This document shows positions 1-5,867 of a stretch of DNA of 5,873 nucleotides, piece after piece. The stretch is from Mollicutes bacterium PWAP (GTDB taxonomy: Bacteria > Bacillota_I > Bacilli_A > Mycoplasmatales > Metamycoplasmataceae). The notes beneath the pieces are model-generated. The model did not search any database and was not told the origin of the DNA. It saw only the letters and a program-made list of their open reading frames with translations. Within the stretch, counting starts at the first letter, position 1; every line of letters starts with the position of its first letter. The stretch spans positions 1 through 5,873 of the forward strand of contig JAIFTM010000010.1 in the NCBI GenBank assembly GCA_019661745.1. The letters run 5' to 3'. A program made the position numbers and the translations under genes.

Positions 1-11
1 ATTTTCTATTC

Positions 12-17
12 TATAAT
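12..17 (+). promoter_or_regulatory. -10 promoter box of rnhC, near-leaderless start
   Basis: A perfect TATAAT ends 8 nt before the rnhC ATG at 26. With usual spacing, transcription would begin at about position 24-25, so the mRNA would have almost no 5' leader. No Shine-Dalgarno-like purine run precedes the ATG. The window begins too close to judge a -35 box. Confidence 0.6.
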
Positions 18-25
18 ATGTAAAT

Positions 26-709
26 ATGAAAGAAAAATATAAAAATTTAGCAATTATAGGCAGTGATGAAACTGGAGTTGGAGATTACTTAACGCCACTA
101 GTTGCATCGTCTGTATTTGTTCCCAAACAAAATGCAGAATATTTTGAAAAAATTGGAATTACAGACAGCAAAAAAATTAATGATAAAAAAATATTGGAAT
201 TATTAGAAAAAATTAAAGGAAAATTTATTAGCTCAACAGAGTTTTTTACTCAAAAACAATATAATTTTTTATCAAAAAAATACAATTCAAATGAACTTAA
301 AAGTTTATTACACTTTAAAGCAATCAATTATTTAGAAAAACTTGATTTAAATATTGATTTAATAATAATTGATAAATTTTCAACAATGAAAAGTGTAACA
401 AAATATTACAAACGTCTTTTGGAAAATAAAGAAATTAAACCCATAAAAAATAAAGTTTTATGAGTGGAAAATGGTGAAATGGAAAATGTTTCTGTTGCAT
501 TAGCTAGTTTTATTGCAAGAAAAAAATTTCTTTCTTTGATGGAAGAACAAAATAAAAAATATGGAATAAAATTTCCATTAGGCACTAATAAAATTGTTGA
601 ATCTTTTTCAAAAGAATTTGTAAAAAAACATGGAAAAAAAGAATTATATAATGTTAGTAAATATAATTTTAAAACAACAAATAAAATAATGGAGGAATTA
701 AATGATTAA
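26..709 (+). CDS. rnhC: Ribonuclease HIII (TGA read as Trp)
   Basis: Predicted 227-residue type-2 RNase H, a cytoplasmic enzyme that cuts the RNA strand of RNA:DNA hybrids. The N-terminal signature GSDETGVGDY (residues 12-21) has the HIII form (GSDE-G-GDY). It is followed by GITDSKK (44-50), NELKSLLHFKA (89-99) and IIIDKFS (113-119). Predicted metal-binding acids are D14, E15, D116 and E151. E151 is placed by its 15-residue spacing to the ASFIAR block (160-165). The frame crosses TGA at 461-463, read as W146; under the standard code the protein would lose E151. Typical bacterial HIII proteins are about 300 residues with an N-terminal substrate-binding domain. Here the catalytic core begins near residue 8, so that domain is absent. 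The gene's last 8 bases overlap trmL. RNase HII is the alternative, but the motif wording favours HIII. Confidence 0.88.
691..695 (+). promoter_or_regulatory. Shine-Dalgarno of trmL, inside rnhC
   Basis: GGAGG lies within the last codons of rnhC, 6 nt before the trmL ATG at 702. It is one of only two strong Shine-Dalgarno sites in the window and fixes the trmL start. Its position inside the upstream gene indicates translation from a shared rnhC-trmL mRNA. Confidence 0.8.
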
Positions 710-1220
710 TATAGTTTTGTATCAACCTGAAATAGCACCTAACACTGGGAACATTATTAGAACTTGTCACGCTACAGAATCAAAATTACATATAATTTTG
801 CCAGCATCTTTTGATTTACATCCTAAATGATTTAAAAGAAGTGGGGCAGGAAAATGACTTAGTGATATACCGCATGAAATTCATAAAAATATTGAAGAAT
901 TTAATAAACTATATTTAAATGAAAATATTTATTATGCTTCAAGATATGGAAAGCAATATCATACTACTCCAAATTATAAAATTAATATAAATGAAGACAT
1001 TTTTATTATGTTTGGCAGAGAAAGCACCGGTTTACCACATTCACTTTTAAAAGATAAAATAGAAAAAGTGATTAGAATACCTATGGTAGAAGAAGCAAGA
1101 AGTTTAAATCTTGCAACAACAGTAATGTTATTAATTTATGAAGTTCATAGACAAAATAATTTTAATGGTCTTTCAAAATTTGAAGTTCAAAAAGGAAAAG
1201 ATTTTTTAGATACAAAATAA
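702..1220 (+). CDS. trmL: tRNA (cytidine/uridine-34-2'-O)-methyltransferase TrmL (CspR/YibK-type SPOUT)
   Basis: A 172-residue protein, the usual size for TrmL, which uses S-adenosylmethionine to methylate the 2'-OH of the tRNA wobble nucleotide. Family blocks in order are PEIAPNTGNIIRTC (9-22), KRSGAGKW (45-52), FGRESTGLP (104-112) and IPMVEEARSLNLA (126-138). The last two form the SAM-binding trefoil knot typical of SPOUT enzymes. The SPOUT block KRSGAGKW ends in a conserved aromatic encoded by TGA (855-857, W52), and a second TGA at 828-830 gives W43. Under the standard code only a C-terminal fragment would remain. The start ATG overlaps the rnhC stop (ATGATTAA, 8 nt shared) and has GGAGG 6 nt upstream, so the two genes are very probably cotranscribed and translationally coupled. 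The target nucleotide is inferred from the family. Confidence 0.93.
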
Positions 1221-1230
1221 ATTAGTATTA

Positions 1231-1274
1231 AATTAGAGTTATATATATTTTTAAATCCTAATTAAATTTTTATC
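1231..1274 (+). terminator. Possible weak terminator after trmL
   Basis: AATTAG (1231-1236) can pair with CTAATT (1258-1263) across a 21-nt loop, with a short T run at 1267-1271. The stem is short and almost all A/T, and the loop is large, so this is a weak candidate. I see no better terminator in the 149-bp gap between trmL and the helicase gene. Confidence 0.2.
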
Positions 1275-1357
1275 AAAACAATAATATTAGAGTGTAACAA
1301 TTAAAATTATTTATTAAAAAAAGATTTTCATTATGATTAATATATTAATTAAACCTT

Positions 1358-1363
1358 TATACT
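1358..1363 (+). promoter_or_regulatory. -10 promoter box of the helicase gene, leaderless start
   Basis: TATACT is followed by exactly 6 nt and then the ATG at 1370, so the expected transcription start coincides with the A of the start codon. No Shine-Dalgarno is present upstream. There is no recognisable -35 hexamer at the expected place, around 1335-1341, which is instead covered by a 14-bp perfect AT palindrome (1336-1349). Confidence 0.6.
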
Positions 1364-1369
1364 ATACAT

Positions 1370-2806
1370 ATGAAATATAAAAATATAAAATTAAAAGAAA
1401 ATCTTCTTAAAGCAATTGAAGAAGTTGGTTATATTGAAATGACTGAAATACAAGAAAAAGCTATTCCTTTAGCACTAGAAGGAAAAAGTATTATTGGCCA
1501 AAGTCAAACAGGAACTGGTAAAACAGCTTCATTTGCTATACCTATAATAAATAATACTGAAAGTGATTTAAAATATACACAACATATTATTTTAACACCA
1601 ACAAGAGAACTTGCAGAGCAAGTTTATAAAGAATTCTACAAACTTACAAAAGGACAAGGTATTAAAGTAGTTTCAATCATTGGTGGAGTTCCTTATGATA
1701 AACAAGAAAGAAGAGTTAGAGATGGTGCTCAAATTGTTGTTGCAACTCCTGGTCGTCTTTTCGATTTCCTAAGTAAAGGAAAAATTGATGGTCAAAAAAT
1801 TAAATCATTTACATTAGATGAAGTTGATCAATTACTGGCAGTTGGTTTCCAAAGAGATATTATTAAAATTAATGATTTGTTAGCTAAGAAAAAACAAACA
1901 TTTTTCTATTCAGCTACTTTTAGTAAAAAAGTTGAAGAAATATCGAAAAAAATTAATCCTAATGATGCTATAAAAATTGAAATTTCTAAAGGTTTAAGTA
2001 CAGTTGATAGCGTTAAACAAGAATTTATTATTGTTAAAAAACACAATAAATTTGAAATGTTGAAATTATGATTAAAAGTTCATCAGCCTAAAGGGTCAAT
2101 TATTTTTGCAAGAACAAAAGGTGATGTTAATAGAATAGTAGAACAATTGAAAATTGAAAAATTTAAAGTTGAAGGTATTCAAGGTGATATGGTTCAAAAA
2201 GATCGTTCTAGAGTAATGGATATGTTTAGAAAAGGAATTTATAATGTTTTAGTTGGTACAGACGTATTGGCTAGAGGTATTGATATTTCTTCTTTAGATT
2301 ATATTTATAACTATGATCTTCCTGAAGATATTGAAAACTACACACATAGAATTGGTCGTGTAGGAAGAAATGGTAAAACAGGTATTTCTTTATCATTTGT
2401 ATTGCCTTCGCAAATTGGTTATATGAGAACAATTAAAAAAATGACTAATAGTGAAGTTGAAGAAGTACATCTTCCTTCACAAGAGGTATTAGATAAAGTT
2501 CTTGTAGATAGAAGATATGAATTCTTAAATGAACTATTAGGAAGAACAAATAAACATAATTTAGAAAGTTTTGTTTCTGAAGCTTACAGTAAAGAAGATA
2601 TTTCTAAAATGCTTTCTACAGTATTGAGAATGAATATTAAAGCCCTTAAGTTAGATGAAGTTAATAAAAAAGATCCTAACGAAGGAAAAAGAAATAACAA
2701 TCGTGGTGGTTATAATAGAAATAACAATCGTGGTGGTTATAATAGAAATAGTAATAGCGGTGGTTACAATAAAAATAATGGTGAAAAAAGGAAAAGAAAA
2801 TATTAA
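1370..2806 (+). CDS. DEAD-box ATP-dependent RNA helicase (DeaD/CshA type), motif II reads DEVD
   Basis: A 478-residue cytoplasmic RNA helicase of the type used in ribosome assembly and mRNA decay. Core motifs in order: a Q-motif region with TEIQEKAIP (25-33), Walker A SQTGTGKT (45-52), PTRELA (77-82), GG (105-106), TPGR (126-129), motif II DEVD (150-153), SAT (181-183), IIFART (motif IV), TDVLARGID (297-305) and HRIGRVGR (326-333). The frame runs through TGA at 2069-2071 (W234) in the linker between the two RecA-like domains. This single TGA would otherwise split the gene into two apparent halves. Motif II has Val where the name-giving Ala normally sits. The C-terminus holds three 9-residue repeats of the form RNNNRGGYN (441-467) and ends in a basic KRKRKY, a likely RNA-binding tail. 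It stands alone as a unit with its own promoter and terminator. Family assignment is firm; paralogue assignment is not. Confidence 0.96.
2690..2770 (+). repeat. 27-bp tandem repeat encoding RNNNRGGYN
   Basis: Two identical 27-bp copies (2690-2716 and 2717-2743) are followed by a diverged third copy (2744-2770) encoding RNSNSGGYN. They encode a small arginine/glycine-rich tail resembling the RGG-type RNA-binding extensions of many DEAD-box helicases. Exact nucleotide identity of the first two copies suggests recent duplication by slippage. The unit is a multiple of three, so copy-number change would keep the frame. Confidence 0.9.
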
Positions 2807-2819
2807 TTTTCTTTTTTTT
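2792..2819 (+). terminator. Intrinsic terminator of the helicase gene
   Basis: A perfect 10-bp A/T-rich stem, AAAAGAAAAT (2792-2801) with ATTTTCTTTT (2806-2815), has a 4-nt loop and is followed by more Ts to 2819. The 5' arm lies in the last coding codons and the stop codon falls across the loop. The single G-C pair makes the hairpin weak, but the U tract is long. Confidence 0.55.
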
Positions 2820-2851
2820 AAAAATTTTTATTAGTTTAAAAATAAAAAGAT

Positions 2852-2877
2852 AAAAAAAGTTAAATAATTATTTAACT
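2852..2877 (-). terminator. Intrinsic terminator of gpmI
   Basis: A 20-bp perfect palindrome (2858-2877), read on the - strand as AGTTAAATAA then TTATTTAACT, runs directly into a tract of Ts (2858-2852). The 5' arm is formed by the last gpmI codons and its TAA stop. It faces the helicase terminator in the convergent gap. Confidence 0.7.
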
Positions 2878-4379
2878 AATAAAGAACCATGTGTATGATT
2901 TTTAGGTGGTTCAATTCCTATGTAATCTAATATTGTATCAGTAATGTTAGATAAAACCCCATCTTTAAGCTTAACTTTTTTATCTGTGCATATCAAAAAT
3001 ACATCATTTGTAGTATGTTTTGTAGAAGGATTTCCATTTATATCTTCTGTTACTTCAACATTTCCATGATCTGCAGTAATAAAAATTGTCCCTTCAACTT
3101 TATCGACAGCTTTTTTTAATCTACCTATTTGTGAATCTAAAATTTCTACAGCTTTAATTGCTGCTTTTAAATTTCCTGTGTGTCCAACCATATCAGGATT
3201 AGCAAAGTTCATAATAACAACATCAAAATTGTTTAATTCTGGGATTAAAGCATCAACAATTTCTATCGCACTCATTTTAGGTACATTTGCAAAATTGTCA
3301 ACTTTAACAGAAGGGATTAAAATTCTTTTTGAATTGGAAAATTCAACATCAACTCCTCCATCCATAAAAAATGTAACATGAGCATATTTTTGTGTTTCAG
3401 AAATTCTAAGTTGTTTAAGCCCTTTATCAGAAATTATTTTTCCTAATGGGTTTTTAATTTTTTGTGAATCAAAAGCAAAATCAGCATTAATTCCTTCATA
3501 AGGCATCATAATTGTCAATTGAGTATTTTGAATTTGATTTTTAGGTTTGTAATCAGAAAGATTGCTATCAATAAATAAATGTGCTAGTTGTCTTGCTCTA
3601 TCTGGGCGGAAATTAAAGAAAATAACAGAATCTCCTTCTTTATAAAAATTAGTTTTTTTATCAGAATTAATTGCAATATCAATAAACTCATCATTATTAT
3701 CTTCAACAGTATATTGTTTTTCAATAAATGAGTAAATGTCATCAAATTTTTTCGCACATCTACCTTGAATTGCTTCATAAGCTAATTCTGTTTTATCATA
3801 ATTAGTATCTCTATCCATTCCGTATAATCTACCACCAATAGAACCAAGTTTGTACCCATATTTATCTAACAAAGGTATTAAAATATCTAATGAAGGTTTA
3901 ACACTTCTAGGGGAAACATCTCTACCATCAGTAAAAGCATGAACTGTAACTTTTTTAACATTATTGTCATTTAATGTTTCTATAATTTCAAATAAGTGTT
4001 TTTCTAATGAATGAACTCCTCCTGGCGAAAGTAAACCAACAACCTGAACTGTTCCTTTATTTTTTTTAGCAAAGTCAATAGACTTTAAAAAAGCGGGATT
4101 TTTTCTAAATTTTCCTGAATCAATATTTTTTTGAATAAGAGAAAGCCCTGTATAAACAATTTCTCCAGCACCAATATTTAAATGTCCAACTTCTGAATTT
4201 CCAATTTGCCCCTCAGGAAGGCCAACGCTACTTCCAGATGCTCCCAAAACAGAATTGGGATAATTTTGTAATAGATTATCTATAACGGGTGTTTTAGCTT
4301 GGGCAAATGCATTTCCTTGTTTTTCTTTTCTAAGTCCAAGTCCATCAATAACTGTAAGCACTATGGGTTTTTTATTCAT
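2868..4379 (-). CDS. gpmI: 2,3-bisphosphoglycerate-independent phosphoglycerate mutase
   Basis: A 503-residue cytoplasmic glycolytic enzyme interconverting 3- and 2-phosphoglycerate; family members need manganese. It is of normal family length with all key residues visible. Metal ligands are D12, D397, H401, D438, H439 and H456, and the phosphoryl-accepting serine is S62 in GNSEVGH (60-66). Substrate-site residues include H123, R153, D154, R184, R190, R259, R262 and K332. Signature blocks are TDGRDVSP (150-157), FFNFRPDRARQL (255-266), ETQKYAHVTFF (329-339), NFANPDMVGHTGN (392-404) and TADHGNVE (436-443). The usual aromatic in the first motif (DGWG or DGFG) is Leu (DGLG, 12-15), and the protein has no Trp at all. 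The start is fixed by AGGAG 7 nt upstream. A structured RNA with its own terminator lies just upstream, and a hairpin overlaps the stop codon. Confidence 0.97.
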   Translation of the reverse strand: MNKKPIVLTVIDGLGLRKEKQGNAFAQAKTPVIDNLLQNYPNSVLGASGSSVGLPEGQIGNSEVGHLNIGAGEIVYTGLSLIQKNIDSGKFRKNPAFLKSIDFAKKNKGTVQVVGLLSPGGVHSLEKHLFEIIETLNDNNVKKVTVHAFTDGRDVSPRSVKPSLDILIPLLDKYGYKLGSIGGRLYGMDRDTNYDKTELAYEAIQGRCAKKFDDIYSFIEKQYTVEDNNDEFIDIAINSDKKTNFYKEGDSVIFFNFRPDRARQLAHLFIDSNLSDYKPKNQIQNTQLTIMMPYEGINADFAFDSQKIKNPLGKIISDKGLKQLRISETQKYAHVTFFMDGGVDVEFSNSKRILIPSVKVDNFANVPKMSAIEIVDALIPELNNFDVVIMNFANPDMVGHTGNLKAAIKAVEILDSQIGRLKKAVDKVEGTIFITADHGNVEVTEDINGNPSTKHTTNDVFLICTDKKVKLKDGVLSNITDTILDYIGIEPPKNHTHGSLLVK

Positions 4380-4386
4380 AATAATT

Positions 4387-4391
4387 CTCCT
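4387..4391 (-). promoter_or_regulatory. Shine-Dalgarno of gpmI
   Basis: AGGAG (AGGAGA including 4386) on the - strand lies 7 nt before the gpmI ATG at 4379-4377. It sets the start and shows that gpmI mRNA carries a leader, unlike the four genes here with a -10 box directly before the ATG. Confidence 0.85.
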
Positions 4392-4415
4392 TTTTAATAT
4401 ATGTTATGTAATTCA

Positions 4416-4421
4416 ATTATA
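4416..4421 (-). promoter_or_regulatory. Probable -10 box of gpmI's own promoter
   Basis: TATAAT on the - strand would start transcription near 4409 and give a leader of about 30 nt that includes the Shine-Dalgarno. A weak -35 candidate, TTGGTT (4443-4438), lies 16 bp upstream, within the 3' arm of the preceding terminator. The assignment rests on the -10 match; AT-rich sequence makes chance matches common. Confidence 0.45.
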
Positions 4422-4431
4422 TTTAAAGAAA

Positions 4432-4516
4432 TAAAAAAACCAACTATATTTAGTTGATTGAGAGATTATTATAAATATAAGGATTTTCACGTATCGGTTT
4501 CAAATTACCGTCTCTC
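4432..4516 (-). ncRNA. Unclassified structured RNA with own promoter and terminator
   Basis: Read on the - strand, a TATAAT box (4528-4523) predicts a start at about 4516. The RNA opens with a stem GAGAGA (4516-4511) pairing with UCUCUC (4465-4460), extendable by the U4517-A4459 pair if transcription starts one base earlier. Inside are a hairpin CGGU/ACCG (4510-4507 with 4498-4495) with an 8-nt loop, an unpaired AUACGUGAAAAUCC stretch (4494-4481), and an AU-rich hairpin UUAU/AUAA. A terminator hairpin with a U tract follows directly. Loop AUUU (4505-4502) could pair with AAAU (4486-4483) as a pseudoknot. It fits no riboswitch class, tmRNA, SRP RNA or RNase P RNA that I can recall. No competing antiterminator is evident, which favours a stand-alone small RNA over a gpmI leader switch. 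Transcription is inferred. Confidence 0.5.
4433..4459 (-). terminator. Intrinsic terminator of the small RNA
   Basis: A 9-bp stem, AATCAACTA (4459-4451) with TAGTTGGTT (4446-4438) including one U-G pair, has a 4-nt AATA loop and a run of seven Ts (4439-4433) on the - strand. It is the most convincing terminator in the window and separates the RNA from the gpmI promoter. Confidence 0.75.
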
Positions 4517-4522
4517 ATTCTT

Positions 4523-4528
4523 ATTATA
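4523..4528 (-). promoter_or_regulatory. -10 box of the small RNA
   Basis: A perfect TATAAT on the - strand, preceded by TTA, sits 6 nt before the G that opens the predicted 5' stem of the RNA. It also lies 34 bp beyond the lspA stop codon. No clear -35 box is seen. Confidence 0.5.
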
Positions 4529-4561
4529 TAACTTTTTTATTATTTTTATTAAATTAAAAAA

Positions 4562-5209
4562 TTAAGACATGCTTCTTTTAAGTTGACTTTTAAGTTCTTT
4601 ATTGTTATTTCTATCTTTTTTTGAAGGAAAAAAATAAACAATAATACTAATAAAAATAATGCCTACTCCTGCAAAAGTATTTAAATCACTTAAATTAAAA
4701 GTTCCTTCATCTCTTCAAGGGGTATATAAAATATCTCTTACATAACCAATGGTTGCAACATCAGAACTATTTCCAACTGTTCCAGCCAAAATAAATGAAA
4801 TACCAATTATGTATCCTATTTTTTTAGTAAAAATAATAGAAGTAATTAAAATTAAAATTATAAAAAAACTTATTGTTAAATTTGCTTCTTTTGAAATTTT
4901 TACATTAATTGCATCTAAAAATGTTGTTGAATAATGGGCCAAAGCCCTAAAACCAAATAATTTATTTTCATGAATAGAACTTGAGGGGATAGATTTTAAA
5001 GGTTTTAGTTCGCTGTCTAATCAATGACCATTTTTATAAAAATTAATATTGCCATGATTTTTAGCTTCAGCAAAAACATAAGTTTTTAAACTAATGTCAA
5101 TAACTAATAAAAAAATCAATATCCCTAATGCCACCATTAAATTTCTTAGATAATTAATTGATTTTAAATATTTTACAAAATTGTTTTCTTTATTATTATT
5201 TTTATTCAT
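4562..5209 (-). CDS. lspA: Lipoprotein signal peptidase (signal peptidase II), TGA read as Trp
   Basis: A 215-residue membrane aspartic protease that removes the signal peptide from diacylglyceryl-modified prolipoproteins. The first membrane segment (about 24-46) contains the family's D-x3-K pattern (D38, K42 in VIDISLK). Further hydrophobic segments lie near 111-127, 131-146 and 178-195. The catalytic dyad is D150 in GNSSD (146-150) and D175 in FNLSD (171-175), with the intervening GYVRDIL (155-161). Two TGA codons are read through as W63 (5021-5023) and W165 (4715-4717). Under the standard code the gene would look like three pieces, separating the N-terminal segment and the second aspartate. 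The outside loop between segments 1 and 2 (about 47-110) is long. The ATG is 7 nt downstream of the pseudouridine synthase stop, with no Shine-Dalgarno but a TATAAT 6 nt upstream. The tail is basic and cytoplasmic. Confidence 0.92.
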
Positions 5210-5215
5210 AAACTA

Positions 5216-5221
5216 ATTATA
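5216..5221 (-). promoter_or_regulatory. -10 box of lspA embedded in the upstream stop codon
   Basis: TATAAT on the - strand is built from the last Leu codon and TAA stop of the pseudouridine synthase gene. It ends exactly 6 nt before the lspA ATG, so initiation here would give a leaderless lspA mRNA. Read-through from the upstream promoter is also possible given the 7-nt gap between genes. Confidence 0.45.
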
Positions 5222-5861
5222 AATTATTTATAAATGACTTAAATAGAACAATTTCTTTATTATTTTCTAATGAAATAAGTTTATTAGAAAAACTAATATC
5301 ATATTCTTTATACATTATTCTTCTCAAATCTAAAACATGATTATTTGCATAAGCAAACATTCTTCTAATTTGATGATATTTACCTTCTTTTATTTTAATA
5401 ATTATTTTTTTATTGTTATCCGTTAAATTTATTAATGAAGACAAAACTTTATCTTTGTTTTTTAAAATAATTCCATTTTCTAGTTCACTTTTAAATTTTT
5501 TTTCAAAAGAAAATTTTAAATCAACTTCATAAGTTTTATAAAAAGATTTATCTTTGTTTCATTTGTTAATTAAATCTAATTTATTTGTAAAAATTAATAA
5601 TCCTGAAGATTGTTTATCTAATCTGCCAATAGGAAGGAAAGTCTCTCTCATTCCTTTTGGTAGGAATTTCCTAATGTCTTTGTTTTTATGAGTTGTAACC
5701 TCGACTCCTTTAGGTTTATCCATAAAAAATAAAGAATCTTCAGAAGTAACAAACATGTCTCTATAAATAACAGATGTATTATCTGTTTCTTCTCCTTTTT
5801 TAGTAAAAACTTCTTTTTTTGTCAATTCACTATTTTTGTAAATAAAATCTCTTAATTTCAT
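5217..5861 (-). CDS. RsuA/RluB-family rRNA pseudouridine synthase, TGA read as Trp
   Basis: A 214-residue enzyme predicted to convert a uridine in 16S or 23S rRNA to pseudouridine. Motif I KPKGVEVTT (49-57) is followed by motif II PIGRLDKQSSGLLIFTN (77-93) with the catalytic Asp D82. KTYEVDL follows, then EGKYHQIRRMF and a V-x-x-L-R-R-I block near the C-terminus. GRLD with HQIRRM marks the RsuA/RluB branch rather than RluA/RluD, which would read HRLD. TGA at 5559-5561 is read as W101; the standard code would split the gene in two after motif II. The N-terminus, where these enzymes usually carry an S4-like RNA-binding domain, is only about 43 residues and poorly conserved. Exact rRNA target is undecided. 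The ATG at 5861 has a TATAAT exactly 6 nt upstream and no Shine-Dalgarno, and lspA follows 7 nt downstream. Confidence 0.88.
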
Positions 5862-5867
5862 AAATAA

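Noticed and set aside
616..646. Two runs of seven A in rnhC as possible phase-variation tracts.
   Set aside because: Runs of this length are common throughout this AT-rich sequence, and a housekeeping nuclease is not a plausible phase-variable gene.
26..1220. rnhC and trmL as frameshifted or nonsense-broken pseudogenes.
   Set aside because: Each interruption is a single in-frame TGA. Reading it as Trp restores full family motifs in one frame, and the same holds for three other genes here.
2710..2743. Two TATAAT boxes in the helicase tail repeat.
   Set aside because: They are the Tyr-Asn codons of the repeat unit; no gene or RNA starts downstream on that strand.
3178..3381. Open frame of 67 codons on the + strand.
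   Set aside because: It lies antisense within the strongly conserved part of gpmI, has no Shine-Dalgarno and encodes no recognisable protein.
3584..3778. Open frame of 64 codons on the - strand.
   Set aside because: It is an alternative frame inside gpmI with low-complexity Leu/Ile content and no start signal.
4432..4516. Known riboswitch (purine, TPP, SAM, preQ1, fluoride, T-box) or SRP RNA.
   Set aside because: None of the conserved cores I know for these classes is present, for example no purine J2/3 core, T-box NGTGGNACCGCG bulge or SRP GGAAGNAAGCA loop.
4459..4517. On the + strand this looks like a short tRNA: a 7-bp TGAGAGA/TCTCTCA acceptor-like stem and a CGGT-TTCAAATT-ACCG arm resembling a T arm.
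   Set aside because: It is only 59 nt, the arm is 4 bp with an 8-nt loop, there are no D or anticodon arms, and the terminator and -10 box are on the - strand.
4529..4561. Terminator for lspA in the T/A-rich stretch after its stop codon.
   Set aside because: Only a 6-bp all-A/T stem can be drawn and no clean U tract follows it, so lspA transcripts may simply run on to the terminator at 4459-4433.
4749..4934. Open frame of 61 codons on the + strand.
   Set aside because: It is antisense to the membrane segments of lspA; its hydrophobic look follows from the complementary codons.
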